DNA of 34,529 nt, taken from contig CAYJPK010000014.1 in assembly GCA_964372035.1 (NCBI GenBank), positions 1-34,529 on the forward strand, in the 5' to 3' direction. Below, in pieces: positions 8,587 to 17,472 of the stretch (position 1 is the stretch's first letter; each line of letters begins with the position of its first letter). The notes beneath the pieces are model-generated. The model was not told the origin of the DNA and did not search any database. It worked only from the letters and a program-made list of their open reading frames with translations. This DNA comes from CAYJPK01 sp964372035 (lineage in GTDB: Bacteria; Desulfobacterota; Desulfovibrionia; Desulfovibrionales; Desulfovibrionaceae). The translations under genes and the position numbers were made by a program.

Positions 8587-9861
8587 ATGAACGAAGATAC
8601 TTCAAGAAAATTATTTGCACAGGCAGAAAAAATTATTCCAGGTGGTGTTAATAGCCCTGTACGAGCCTGCATAAGTGTTGATAGTACTCCACTTTTTATA
8701 AAAAGTGCAAGCGGCAGTAAAATTACAACTGTTGATGGAGATGAATATATTGACTATGTTGAGTCTTGGGGATCAATGATTTTAGGACATGCTCACCCTG
8801 AAATTACTAGAGCAATTACTGATGCTGCGGCGCTTGGAACTAGTTATGGTGCTCCATGCGTGAGTGAAATTGAGCTTGCTACGCTTATTTTAGATGCATT
8901 TCCAAGTATGGATATGATTCGCATGGTAAATTCAGGAACTGAAGCTACTATGAGTGCGTTGCGCTTAGCTCGTGGCATTACTGGACGAAATAAATTAATT
9001 AAGTTTACAGGTTGTTATCATGGTCATGCTGATTCATTTTTAGCTAGTGCAGGTTCTGGAGTAGCAACTCTTTCTATACCAGGAACTCCAGGTGTACCGG
9101 AGGCTTGTGTGCAAGATACCTTGCTTGCTCCTTATAATAATTTAGAGGCTGTAAAAGATTTATTTAGTCTTTATGGTGATGAAATTGCGGCAATTATTGT
9201 TGAACCAGCTGCTGGCAATATGGGGTTAGTACTTCCTGTTGCCGGATTTTTAGAGGGTTTACGCTCTTTATGTGATGCTCATGGCAGCTTACTTATTTTT
9301 GATGAAGTAATCACAGGCTTTAGAGCTGATTTTGGTGGAATGCAAACAAGAAAAAGTATTGAACCAGATTTGACTACACTTGGCAAGATTATTGGTGGAG
9401 GTTTACCAGTTGGTGCATATGCAGGTAAGGCAAAATATATGCAAAAAATTGCGCCGTGTGGTGATGTTTATCAAGCAGGTACGCTATCAGGAAATCCACT
9501 TGCGATGGCAGCCGGTATTGCAAATTTAAATATTCTTAAAAAAGCTGATTACAAAGCCCTTGAATCAAAAGTTGCTGACTTTGTAGCAGAACTTAAAGAT
9601 ATATTTAAACAAAAAAATATTGCGGTACAAATTCCCCATATTGCTTCAATGTTTTCCATGTTTTTTTCAGAGCACCCTATTAATAACTACGAAGATATTG
9701 GCAAATCAAACTCAAAGATTTATGTTGAATTTTATAAGCAGATGCGAAGTCAAGGTATCTATTTAGCACCATCAGCCTTTGAAACTGCAATGGTTTCATT
9801 TGCGCATAGTGATGCTGATTTTGAGGCGACTTTAAAAGCTGTAAAAAATGTTAAGTTTTAA
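8587..9861 (+). CDS. hemL: Glutamate-1-semialdehyde 2,1-aminomutase
   Basis: HemL converts glutamate-1-semialdehyde to 5-aminolevulinate in the cytosol, the entry to heme, siroheme and cobalamin through the C5 route. The 424-residue length is normal. The pyridoxal phosphate lysine is K267 in TTLGKIIGGGLPVGAYAG; the cofactor-binding NSGTEA and IFDEVITGFR motifs and the N-terminal PGGVNSPVRA are all intact. A GGGG-rich ribosome binding site lies just before the ATG. It closes the tsaC-rpoH operon and is followed by a strong hairpin terminator. Its product would feed the AhbC and Cbi enzymes encoded further along this window. Confidence 0.97.
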   Translation: MNEDTSRKLFAQAEKIIPGGVNSPVRACISVDSTPLFIKSASGSKITTVDGDEYIDYVESWGSMILGHAHPEITRAITDAAALGTSYGAPCVSEIELATLILDAFPSMDMIRMVNSGTEATMSALRLARGITGRNKLIKFTGCYHGHADSFLASAGSGVATLSIPGTPGVPEACVQDTLLAPYNNLEAVKDLFSLYGDEIAAIIVEPAAGNMGLVLPVAGFLEGLRSLCDAHGSLLIFDEVITGFRADFGGMQTRKSIEPDLTTLGKIIGGGLPVGAYAGKAKYMQKIAPCGDVYQAGTLSGNPLAMAAGIANLNILKKADYKALESKVADFVAELKDIFKQKNIAVQIPHIASMFSMFFSEHPINNYEDIGKSNSKIYVEFYKQMRSQGIYLAPSAFETAMVSFAHSDADFEATLKAVKNVKF

Positions 9862-9872
9862 TGTAAGTATTT

Positions 9873-9927
9873 AAAAAAAACATAGTAAAGCCCACCTGTT
9901 CCCGATGAATAGGTGGGTTTTACTATG
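9873..9927. terminator. Bidirectional terminator between hemL and the methyltransferase gene
   Basis: A 17-bp stem (9881-9897 with 9911-9927, one G-U pair) encloses a 13-base loop. On the minus strand it is followed by eight U from 9880-9873; on the plus strand the lower stem contains the GGGTTTT run. The right arm includes the stop codon of the convergent gene. Confidence 0.9.
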
Positions 9928-10495
9928 CTGTGTACATTTCAACTCTCGCAGGAGGTAAATTACGGATAACCATTTTTTTAGAATTTGGTGAAAATCCATA
10001 ATTTTTAAGAGGATAATATTTCCACCATGCATATGAATATTGAACTAAAATAGAATTATGCTGGTTTACGATTTTCTTTATCTCACTAAGCACTTGGCAA
10101 ACAATTTCATCAGGCATCACCCTAAAAGGAAGTGAAGAAATTATGGCACATACTTTTTGATTTGGTGCATAAAAGTTAAGGACATCTTCAAGTTGGCAAG
10201 CATCACCAATACATAGTGGAACACCTTTGCAATTTTCGTTGAAGGCTTTTTCAAAACCATTAGTCCTGTCTATTGCAAGTATTCTATTTGCCTCAATTCC
10301 GCTTTCAAGGAGTTGTCTTGTTATTGCGCCAGAGCCAGCACCAAGATCAATAATCAGCCCATCTTTTGCAAATGGAATATATTGAATCATGGCAGAAGCT
10401 AAGAATTTACTACTCGCACAAACAGAACCTACATGAGAAGGGTTGCGAAAAAATTCTTTTAAAAAGTATTTAGTTGAAATGATTTTATTTTTCAT
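9923..10495 (-). CDS. Class I SAM-dependent methyltransferase, phospholipid N-methyltransferase/KsgA-like
   Basis: A 190-residue methyltransferase. SAM-binding motif I is LIIDLGAGSGAITRQLL and the acidic motif II residue is in LAIDRTN; a SSLPFRVMP segment corresponds to the motif IV of this group. The N-terminal SVCASSKFLASAMI resembles the G(S/A)ICPSS start of PmtA-like phosphatidylethanolamine N-methyltransferases, which are themselves related to rRNA adenine dimethylases. Membrane lipid methylation is therefore plausible, but an RNA or small-molecule substrate is possible. It is a single convergent gene with the shared terminator at its end and no neighbours on its strand. Confidence 0.75.
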   Translation of the reverse strand: MKNKIISTKYFLKEFFRNPSHVGSVCASSKFLASAMIQYIPFAKDGLIIDLGAGSGAITRQLLESGIEANRILAIDRTNGFEKAFNENCKGVPLCIGDACQLEDVLNFYAPNQKVCAIISSLPFRVMPDEIVCQVLSEIKKIVNQHNSILVQYSYAWWKYYPLKNYGFSPNSKKMVIRNLPPARVEMYTA

Positions 10496-10620
10496 AATTT
10501 ATTTCTATAATATTTTTTATAAATAATTAAATTTGAGTATAAACTTTACAATAAAAAAAAGCAAGCGTTATATTGGACTACATGTATTAATATTTACTAA
10601 TGTTTGATTAATTTAGTCTT

Positions 10621-10669
10621 ATTTTGCAAAATAGATGTTTTTGCTTGCTTGAGTTTTAACTAATAAAAT
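10621..10669 (+). promoter_or_regulatory. Putative asnS promoter with adjacent 12-bp palindrome
   Basis: TTGCTT (10641-10646) and TAAAAT (10664-10669) are separated by 17 bases, giving a near-consensus sigma-70 promoter about 60 bases before asnS. Just upstream, 10621-10632 is the perfect palindrome ATTTTGCAAAAT, a possible operator. Confidence 0.5.
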
Positions 10670-10729
10670 GATAGTTAGTTACTATATTAAGTATTTGTTG
10701 TGCTTTAATATTAAAACCATGAGGGTGAT

Positions 10730-12115
10730 ATGCAAAAACGTATTGAAATAAATGAATTATTAAAACTTGAAGCTCCAGAAGAATCTGTATATTTATGCGG
10801 TTGGGTAAGAACTCGCCGTGATGCTAAAGGCTTTAGTTTTTTAGAGTTAAATGATGGCTCATGCCTTGGAAATATTCAATGTATTATTGATGAAGGAACT
10901 GCTGCCTACGAAAAACTTGAGGGCGTAAATACTGGCTCAAGTGTTGGCATTAATGGTAAGCTAGTAGAATCATTGGGTAAGGGGCAAAAATGGGAAGTTC
11001 AAGCTTCTGACATGCAAGTGTTTGGGCTTGCTGATCCTCAAACTTTTCCACTACAAAAAAAACGCCATTCTGATGAATTTTTACGCACAATTGCTCATTT
11101 GCGTCCAAAGACTAATAAATATGGTGCGGCATTTAGAATTCGTTCTGAAGCAGCAAAAGCAGTGCATGATTTTTTTCATTCTCAAGGCTTTTATTATGTG
11201 CATACGCCAATTTTAACTGGCGCTGATTGCGAGGGTGCAGGTGAAATGTTTAGAGTTACAACACTTGAACATAATGCGCCTTTGTCAAAATCAGAAAATA
11301 AATTTGAGCATGACTTTTTTGGAAAAGAAGCAAAATTAACTGTTTCAGGTCAATTAGAAGCTGAAAGCTTGGCTCTTGGACTCGGTAAGGTTTATACTTT
11401 TGGTCCGACCTTTAGATCTGAAAATTCAAATACTCCGCGTCATGCTGCTGAGTTTTGGATGATTGAGCCAGAAATGGCCTTTGCAGATTTAAATGATGAT
11501 ATGCAATTAGCCGAAGATTTTGTGCGCTATGTAATTAAGCATGTGTTAGAGAATAGAGCAAGCGATATTGGTCTATTTGATGCCTTTGTTGATAAAGGTT
11601 TAATAGAGCGCTTAAACGTGATTGCAAATACTGAATTCGCAAGAATTAGCTATCGTGATGCTATTAAATTATTAGAAAGTTCAGGTAAAAAATTTGAATT
11701 TCCAGTTGGATTTGGCTGTGATATTCAAACAGAGCATGAAAGATTTTTGACCGATGAATATTTTAAAGGTCCTGCAATTGTTTATGATTATCCTAAAAAT
11801 ATCAAAGCGTTTTATATGCGTTTAAATGATGATAACGAAACTGTTGCTGCAATGGACGTACTTGTTCCTCGCATTGGTGAACTAATTGGTGGTAGCCAGC
11901 GTGAAGAGCGACTTGATGTGCTTGAAAGAAGAATTATTGAACTTGGGCAAAATCCTGCTGATTATTGGTGGTATATGGATTTACGCCGTTTTGGCTCAGC
12001 TCCTCATGCTGGTTTTGGCTTAGGTTTTGAGCGTTTAATTATGCTTTTAACAGGGATTAGCAATATTCGTGATGTTATTCCATTTCCACGTACACCGGGC
12101 TCATTAGAATTTTAA
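10730..12115 (+). CDS. asnS: Asparaginyl-tRNA synthetase
   Basis: A class IIb aminoacyl-tRNA synthetase of 461 residues that charges tRNA-Asn with asparagine. The N-terminal OB fold for the anticodon is seen in VYLCGWVRTRRDAKGFSFLELNDG. Class II motif 2 is FGPTFRSENSNTPRHAAEFWMIEPE and motif 3 is GFGLGFERLIMLLTG; the AsnRS-type ending RDVIPFPRTPGSLEF is present. GAGGGTG serves as ribosome binding site. The presence of AsnRS means Asn-tRNA need not be made by transamidation. gcvT follows 18 bases later. Confidence 0.97.
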   Translation: MQKRIEINELLKLEAPEESVYLCGWVRTRRDAKGFSFLELNDGSCLGNIQCIIDEGTAAYEKLEGVNTGSSVGINGKLVESLGKGQKWEVQASDMQVFGLADPQTFPLQKKRHSDEFLRTIAHLRPKTNKYGAAFRIRSEAAKAVHDFFHSQGFYYVHTPILTGADCEGAGEMFRVTTLEHNAPLSKSENKFEHDFFGKEAKLTVSGQLEAESLALGLGKVYTFGPTFRSENSNTPRHAAEFWMIEPEMAFADLNDDMQLAEDFVRYVIKHVLENRASDIGLFDAFVDKGLIERLNVIANTEFARISYRDAIKLLESSGKKFEFPVGFGCDIQTEHERFLTDEYFKGPAIVYDYPKNIKAFYMRLNDDNETVAAMDVLVPRIGELIGGSQREERLDVLERRIIELGQNPADYWWYMDLRRFGSAPHAGFGLGFERLIMLLTGISNIRDVIPFPRTPGSLEF

Positions 12116-12133
12116 TTATAAAAGGAAATTACT

Positions 12134-13210
12134 ATGTTAGAAACACCACTTACGAGCTGGCACAAAGAAAATGGTGCTAAAATGGCGGAGTTTGCTGGCT
12201 ATGATATGCCTATTCAATATGCTGGAATTTTAGCAGAGCATGAGCATACTCGCAAGCTTGCTTCAATTTTTGATATTTGTCATATGGGTGAATTTATTGT
12301 TAGCGGTAAAAATGCTAAAGAAAGTTTAAGTTTAGCAGTAACTCATAATTTAGAAAATTTAGCTATTGGTAAATGTGCTTATGGCTTCATTTTAAATGAC
12401 AATGGTGGTATAATTGACGATTGTATTATTTATGCGCTTGAGCCTGAAAGCTACATGCTTGTCGTAAATGGTGCGTGTGAACAAAAAGATTTTGATGCTT
12501 TAAATGCAAGGCTTGGCGAAGGGATAACTCTTGAAAATATTTCTGCTCAAACAGCAAAAATTGACTTGCAAGGTCCTAGCTCTTTTGATGTTTTATCCAA
12601 AATTATTGATTATGATTTGAAAACCCTTGGCTATTTTTCTTTTGTGAATATTGAGTTTAACGGTGTAAAGCTAATGGTTAGCCGAACTGGTTATACTGGT
12701 GAGCTTGGTTATGAATTATACCTTCCAAGTGATGCTGCCAAAATGATGTGGGAAACATTGTTAAAAGATGAAAATGTTAAGCCAGCAGGTCTTGGTGCAC
12801 GTGATACTTTAAGACTTGAAGCAGGTTTACCGTTATATGGTCAAGACTTAGACGAAGAGCATACTCCAGTTGAATCCGGTTATGAAGCGATGCTTAAAAG
12901 TACAGCAAATTATGTTGGAAAAGATAAGTTAAGTATTATTAATCAAAAATTGATTGCCTTAACTATTGAAGGACGTCGAAGTGCAAGACACTATGACAAG
13001 GTTTGCCTATTAGACGGAACAGAAATTGGCATGGTAACAAGTGGTTCATATGCGCCAAGTTTAGGGCACGCTATTGCACTTGCTTGGGTAGATAAGAAGT
13101 ATGCAGAAGAGGGTGATTTAGTAGTTAAAACTGCTCGCACTGAATTGCCTGCAAAGCTTGCAAAAATGCCATTTTATGTTGGCACTGCAAGAAAGAAATT
13201 AAATTCATAA
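12134..13210 (+). CDS. gcvT: Glycine cleavage system T protein (aminomethyltransferase)
   Basis: A 358-residue GcvT, the tetrahydrofolate-dependent enzyme that releases ammonia from the aminomethyl group on lipoyl-GcvH and forms methylene-THF. Characteristic stretches are GAKMAEFAGYDMPIQY, FDICHMGEF, the folate-binding SRTGYTGELGYELY, and GARDTLRLEAGLPLYGQDL. AAAGGA precedes the start. No gcvH or gcvP lies in the window; the partner genes are presumably elsewhere, although a stand-alone folate-dependent function cannot be excluded. It lies between asnS and rsmE with gaps of 18 and 16 bases, so all three probably share one transcript. Confidence 0.93.
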   Translation: MLETPLTSWHKENGAKMAEFAGYDMPIQYAGILAEHEHTRKLASIFDICHMGEFIVSGKNAKESLSLAVTHNLENLAIGKCAYGFILNDNGGIIDDCIIYALEPESYMLVVNGACEQKDFDALNARLGEGITLENISAQTAKIDLQGPSSFDVLSKIIDYDLKTLGYFSFVNIEFNGVKLMVSRTGYTGELGYELYLPSDAAKMMWETLLKDENVKPAGLGARDTLRLEAGLPLYGQDLDEEHTPVESGYEAMLKSTANYVGKDKLSIINQKLIALTIEGRRSARHYDKVCLLDGTEIGMVTSGSYAPSLGHAIALAWVDKKYAEEGDLVVKTARTELPAKLAKMPFYVGTARKKLNS

Positions 13211-13226
13211 CGTTTACGAAAATACA

Positions 13227-13949
13227 ATGAGTAAAAGAACTTTTTACCTTGAGCCTAGCGCTTGGTGCGAACCCTATGTATTAAAAGGTGCAGAAGCACA
13301 TCATGCTATTAAAGTTTTACGCATGCGTGTTAATGATACCTTAAATTTAATAGATGGTTGTGGCAGAGAGGGTGAGTTTAAAATTATTAAGGCAACAAAG
13401 CAAGAGCTTGAACTTGAGCAAATTTCTACCCTTGAACATAAAGCTAAGAAATGTAAATCAATTCTTGCTCTTGCATGGACTAAGGCTGCAAGGCGAGGTT
13501 TTATTCTTGAAAAAGCAGTTGAATTTGAAGCCACAGAAATTTGGTTTTGGCAAGGCGATAGAAGTCAATTTCCAATGCCAAATGATTTAGTTAACTCATG
13601 GCAAGGTCAATTAATTGCTGGAGCAAAGCAATGCCAAAATCCATTTTTGCCTGTTTTAAAATGCTTTAATAATTTAGAAGAAGTTGTTAATAACGCTAAT
13701 GATTTTGAACATCAATATGCTTTGCTAGAAGCTGATTATCCAAGCCCTAATTTAAAGCCAGAAGACCTTGCTCTTGATGGGACTACTGTTTATTTAATTG
13801 GTCCTGAAGGTGGTTTTAGTCAAGCAGAAGTTGAACTATTAAAAACTACAAAGTTTAAAAATTATAGCTTGGGCAAGCGTATTTTGCGCTATGAAACAGC
13901 AGCAATGATGGCACTTGGTTTGCACTGGTGGAAAAGCGAGCTAGCTTAA
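13227..13949 (+). CDS. rsmE: 16S rRNA m3U1498 methyltransferase
   Basis: RsmE methylates N3 of U1498 in 16S rRNA. It is a 240-residue SPOUT protein: an N-terminal PUA-like RNA-binding domain (HHAIKVLRMRVNDTLNLIDG) and a C-terminal knotted SAM domain with IGPEGGFSQAEVELL and the signature LGKRILRYETAAM. The EKAVEFEATEIWFW segment corresponds to the usual EKatELGV strand. The length is normal and the frame intact. It ends the asnS-gcvT-rsmE run, followed about 110 bases later by a hairpin terminator. Confidence 0.93.
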   Translation: MSKRTFYLEPSAWCEPYVLKGAEAHHAIKVLRMRVNDTLNLIDGCGREGEFKIIKATKQELELEQISTLEHKAKKCKSILALAWTKAARRGFILEKAVEFEATEIWFWQGDRSQFPMPNDLVNSWQGQLIAGAKQCQNPFLPVLKCFNNLEEVVNNANDFEHQYALLEADYPSPNLKPEDLALDGTTVYLIGPEGGFSQAEVELLKTTKFKNYSLGKRILRYETAAMMALGLHWWKSELA

Positions 13950-14059
13950 TTTTTTAATTATATTTAAATGTTAATTATTTATAAAAAGCTAGATTCTTGA
14001 TGAAGAAAAGCATATTAGCATCTTGTAATAAAATTACTTAATTTTTAAAATACACTAAT

Positions 14060-14106
14060 AAAAATGCAAGAAATAAGAACATAAAATGTACTTTTCTTGC
14101 ATTTTT
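14060..14106. terminator. Rho-independent terminator after rsmE, member of a repeated hairpin family
   Basis: A 14-bp stem (14060-14073 with 14093-14106, core TGCAAGAA/TTCTTGCA) ends in a run of T on the plus strand. The loop can form a smaller ACAT/ATGT hairpin. Nearly the same stem occurs at 20586-20626. It also lies at the 3' end of the minus-strand holB operon and may act both ways. Confidence 0.85.
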
Positions 14107-14147
14107 TTGATTTCAAACAAGAAGTTTTTATCATCAGCTTACATATT

Positions 14148-14174
14148 TTTTGCAAAATCTAAAATTTTGCAAAA
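14148..14174. repeat. Paired TTTTGCAAAA palindromes downstream of holB
   Basis: TTTTGCAAAAT (14148-14158) and ATTTTGCAAAA (14164-14174) form a perfect 11-bp inverted repeat with a five-base loop, and each arm is itself palindromic. There is no U tract on the minus side, so this is not a standard terminator. The same core appears before asnS at 10621-10632. Confidence 0.45.
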
Positions 14175-14190
14175 CTACGGCTAGGCAAGT

Positions 14191-15135
14191 TCAATCTTTT
14201 TTATGAATAATAATAAATAGTTGGCTTAAAATCCAATCTAAAGTTAAGGCAGGATTAATATTATTATTTACAGAAACTTGTGCCTTGGCTAGTAAATCTT
14301 GCATTAATAGCTGCTTTTTAAAAGGCAAATTTTCAATTAAATTTTCAATTCCATTTGCTGAGCGACCTGCAAATGTTGAAGCAATAGCTTTTTGAAGTGC
14401 TAGTATTAAATCCCTAGCAATTTCAGATGTTATCGTACCCTTTCCAGAGCTTTTATCTATCCATGAATGACCTGTTCGCAAAAATATAGCAATTGATTCC
14501 ATAAAATCTTTAATATGCGCGCCATGCTCAGAATTAATTTTTGGCCACGGCAGGGTTAAAACCCAACCGCGTGATACAAGTGTTGGAAGTATTTGTTCTT
14601 TTTTAGGAACTGTAATAATAAAACTAGTATCTTTACAAGGTTCTTCTAGTAATTTTAAGAGAGCATTTGAAGTTTGCTTATTAAATGATTGAGCTTCATT
14701 TAAAATAATAACTCTTGCACCATCACCATTAATTGAGTTTGCACAAATAACACTAAGAGTCCTTGCTTGTTCAACATTTATTGCTTTTCGCCTATTTAGA
14801 ACATACATGTCATTAAAAGGTGAAGGATCAATTTCAAGCTTATCTTTATCGCTTAAGCTTTTTCTATCTACAGCTTTTTGAGCTATAGCCGCTCCAATTT
14901 GCAAACAAGTGTTACATTTTAAACATGGAGCAGAACTTTCTTTACAGTTGAGCAAGGCAGTATAATAGAGAGCGCAAGAAAACCTTTCAGAAATATCACC
15001 GCCTTCAAAAATCAGAACTTGAGGAGAGGAGGATTTTACTTTATGTAAAATACTTCTTGTATGTTCACTGCGCTGAGAAATGGCAGGGTCAAAAGCTGTT
15101 TTTGCTTCATCTATGCTTAATGCTTCATCTTTCAT
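14191..15135 (-). CDS. holB: DNA polymerase III delta-prime subunit
   Basis: A 314-residue clamp-loader subunit of the AAA+ family. The zinc module CKESSAPCLKCNTC lies near residues 60-75, followed by the sensor region VIILNEAQSFNKQTSNALLKLLEEP, typical of HolB and the DnaX group. The Walker A position reads GGDISERFSC without GKT, as expected because delta-prime does not hydrolyse ATP. The usual SRC motif is SRG here. It is the last gene of the minus-strand speB-ahbC-cbiD-cbiET-holB run, 12 bases after cbiET, which gives a replication gene the same transcript as tetrapyrrole genes. Confidence 0.9.
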   Translation of the reverse strand: MKDEALSIDEAKTAFDPAISQRSEHTRSILHKVKSSSPQVLIFEGGDISERFSCALYYTALLNCKESSAPCLKCNTCLQIGAAIAQKAVDRKSLSDKDKLEIDPSPFNDMYVLNRRKAINVEQARTLSVICANSINGDGARVIILNEAQSFNKQTSNALLKLLEEPCKDTSFIITVPKKEQILPTLVSRGWVLTLPWPKINSEHGAHIKDFMESIAIFLRTGHSWIDKSSGKGTITSEIARDLILALQKAIASTFAGRSANGIENLIENLPFKKQLLMQDLLAKAQVSVNNNINPALTLDWILSQLFIIIHKKD

Positions 15136-15147
15136 ATAAATTCCATG

Positions 15148-16359
15148 CTATTTTTTTATGCTAACCACAAAAATAGGGTTTTGTGCAATAAAATAATAAT
15201 CGTCTGCAAGCTCTTTTGTCTCACTAATATTTACACTTGTAATTTTGATTTGTAAATCGTTAAGTTTGCAGTAATTTTTTATTTGGTTAAGTGAACTTAA
15301 TAAAACACAGCTGCAAACAATATTTTTCCCAGTTTCAATTTTTTTTACACAATAATCAAGTAAATCTGCTTGTTTATTTAATCCGCCACCAATGAAAATA
15401 GCATCAGGTTGTGGCAATTCATCTAAGCCGAGCGGAGCATTTGCGTGTAATATTTCGACATTTGCAGCTCCTAAGATTTTGCGATTTATATAAATATCAT
15501 TTATGCGCTTGCTATCAGTTTCAACGGCATAAACTTGCCCGTGTTGGCAAATAGTTGAGATTTCAAAACTAACAGAACCGCTACCAGCTCCAATATCCCA
15601 AACAGTTGAACTATTATTTATTTCAAGCTCAGATGCAATAATAGCTCTAATTGCTTTTTTAGTTTGTAAATTATTTTGAATGGATAATTTATCATTTAGA
15701 CCAAATTTAACGCCTTTGTATTCGCCATTTGGAGTTAAAATCAAAGTTGTGTTTTTATATTCATTATGGCTTAAAGAAAGTTTATCAAGAGTAGTGCAAA
15801 GATAGGCTTCACTTTCCATGTTTAAATCTGTCAAAATATGAGCATCAAAATAAGTTATACCACGTTCAATCAAGAATTTAGCGATTTCAGGAGCTGTGTT
15901 TTTATTATCACAAAGTACGCAAATAGGCTTATTTGTAAGTACAGCATTTGAAAGTTTTTTCCAATCACTTCGCCCATGTAATGAAACAGAAATTATTTCA
16001 GCACTGCTAATACCAATTTTAGAGCAAGCATATTGTAGAGCACTTGGATAAGGTATAAAATCTAATTCATTAGCTGAAAAATACTTAAGCAAGCTTGAAC
16101 CCATGCCAAAATATAAAGGGTCACCATTTGCAATAATTAAAATATTTTTAGTTTTTTCTGTACTTAATTCATTAATCGCTTGAGCAAAATTACTATTAAT
16201 TTCAATCTTTTTTGCCTGTTGATTTAAAGTTTCATAGCGTTTAAGAATTCGTTTAGCCGCAACAATAATATCAGCATTTAGAATCAATTCTTCGTGATTA
16301 GAATGAATTGTATTTGTGCCTATTTGAGTGCCTAATATTTTGATTTTATTTGTTTTCAT
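15148..16359 (-). CDS. cbiET: Fused CbiE-CbiT, cobalt-precorrin-7 C5,15-methyltransferase/decarboxylase (CobL-like)
   Basis: A 403-residue fusion of two corrin-ring enzymes. Residues about 5-200 form the CbiE tetrapyrrole methylase domain (ANGDPLYFGMG and a CDNKNTAPEIA segment). Residues about 215-403 form CbiT with SAM motif VWDIGAGSGSVSFEI and the DAIFIGGG loop. Together they methylate C5 and C15 and remove the C12 acetate carboxyl in cobalamin synthesis; in the aerobic pathway the same fusion is CobL. Because CbiD is encoded next door, the anaerobic (early cobalt insertion) route is implied. The start overlaps the end of cbiD by 14 bases, suggesting translational coupling. Confidence 0.93.
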   Translation of the reverse strand: MKTNKIKILGTQIGTNTIHSNHEELILNADIIVAAKRILKRYETLNQQAKKIEINSNFAQAINELSTEKTKNILIIANGDPLYFGMGSSLLKYFSANELDFIPYPSALQYACSKIGISSAEIISVSLHGRSDWKKLSNAVLTNKPICVLCDNKNTAPEIAKFLIERGITYFDAHILTDLNMESEAYLCTTLDKLSLSHNEYKNTTLILTPNGEYKGVKFGLNDKLSIQNNLQTKKAIRAIIASELEINNSSTVWDIGAGSGSVSFEISTICQHGQVYAVETDSKRINDIYINRKILGAANVEILHANAPLGLDELPQPDAIFIGGGLNKQADLLDYCVKKIETGKNIVCSCVLLSSLNQIKNYCKLNDLQIKITSVNISETKELADDYYFIAQNPIFVVSIKK

Positions 16360-17461
16360 ATCGTAAAATTAAATTGCCATCTAAATCAAACAAGTTAAAG
16401 TTAATCTTTATATTTTTATCATCATCAATAAGACTTTTTACAAAGTTGTGTGCATATTTTGCTACACAGTATATAATTTTTTCTTTTAAATCTTTTTTTA
16501 TGTTTAGATTTAAGATTTCAAGTGCATGATTGGCAGTTTTTGTAGCTGAAATTTGCCTTGTAATTTTATCTTCAACTCCAAAGCTTTCACATATTTTTGC
16601 AAAATCTTCTAAGTTTAACTCATTTGTATGTGCATGTGTATAAGCATTTTTTTGTGCTAATTTTAACAGTTTACCAAAAAAACACGAAATTTCAATATGT
16701 TCAAATTCATGTTTAACAGCCTCACAAACTCCAAATCCCATAAAATCTGCTACTTGTATATAAGCCTGTTCATTTACCGTAGGGTTTAGCTTAGCAAAAA
16801 ATTGTTCACTTCGCCTTCCAGTGCAAAGCACTATGGTCTTATTATTTATGGCTTTGTTTAATTTTAATTCTTGAATAATAGTGTCTTGCCAAGCCTTATT
16901 GCTATATGGCTTAACTGTTCCTTGTGTTCCAAGAATAGAAATTCCACCTAAAATACCAAGTTTTGGATTTAGGGTTTTTTTTGCAATTTCAGCTCCATTT
17001 TCAACAGAAATAGTTGTTTGCACAATATCTTCAAATGCAAATTTTTCACACAAATAATCTATGGCATAAGTTATTTGCTTTCTAGGAACAGGGTTTATAG
17101 CAGCTTGCCCGACGTCAATTCCAAGTCCAGGCAAGCTGACTATGCCAACACCTTCGCCACCTAAGATTTTTACTTTAGCTTCAGTGTTGTTTTTCAAGTT
17201 ATTAAGTTTGACAGTTGCTTTGATTTTAGCTTTATCAGTGACGTCAGGGTCATCTCCAGCATCTTTAACAACAATTGCATATGCTTCATTATCAGAAATT
17301 TTATTTACTTCTAATATCTTAATTTCCAAACTTTTAATAAAATTTGGTGGTAAAAATATAGTTGCAAGCTCAATTTTTTCTCGTCCTAAAAGGTAATTTA
17401 GGGCAGCATATGTTGCGGCAGTTGCAGCTGTTCCAGTTGTAAAGCCTTCTCTAAGCTCCAT
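16346..17461 (-). CDS. cbiD: Cobalt-precorrin-5B C1-methyltransferase
   Basis: CbiD methylates C1 of cobalt-precorrin-5B in the anaerobic cobalamin pathway. The 371-residue protein starts with the signature LREGFTTGTAATAATYAAL and has the expected GGEGVGIVSLPGLGIDVGQAAINPVPR and LGTQGTVKPYS stretches. Length is normal. It overlaps cbiET by 14 bases and starts 11 bases after ahbC. No other cobalamin genes are visible, so the rest of the pathway must be elsewhere. Confidence 0.95.
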   Translation of the reverse strand: MELREGFTTGTAATAATYAALNYLLGREKIELATIFLPPNFIKSLEIKILEVNKISDNEAYAIVVKDAGDDPDVTDKAKIKATVKLNNLKNNTEAKVKILGGEGVGIVSLPGLGIDVGQAAINPVPRKQITYAIDYLCEKFAFEDIVQTTISVENGAEIAKKTLNPKLGILGGISILGTQGTVKPYSNKAWQDTIIQELKLNKAINNKTIVLCTGRRSEQFFAKLNPTVNEQAYIQVADFMGFGVCEAVKHEFEHIEISCFFGKLLKLAQKNAYTHAHTNELNLEDFAKICESFGVEDKITRQISATKTANHALEILNLNIKKDLKEKIIYCVAKYAHNFVKSLIDDDKNIKINFNLFDLDGNLILRYENK

Positions 17462-17472
17462 GAGTAACTCAA

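Noticed and set aside
10561..10650. GCAAGC...GCTTGC pairing upstream of asnS as a T-box or attenuator
   Set aside because: Only six bases pair across more than 70 bases, and no T-box core motifs or terminator are present.
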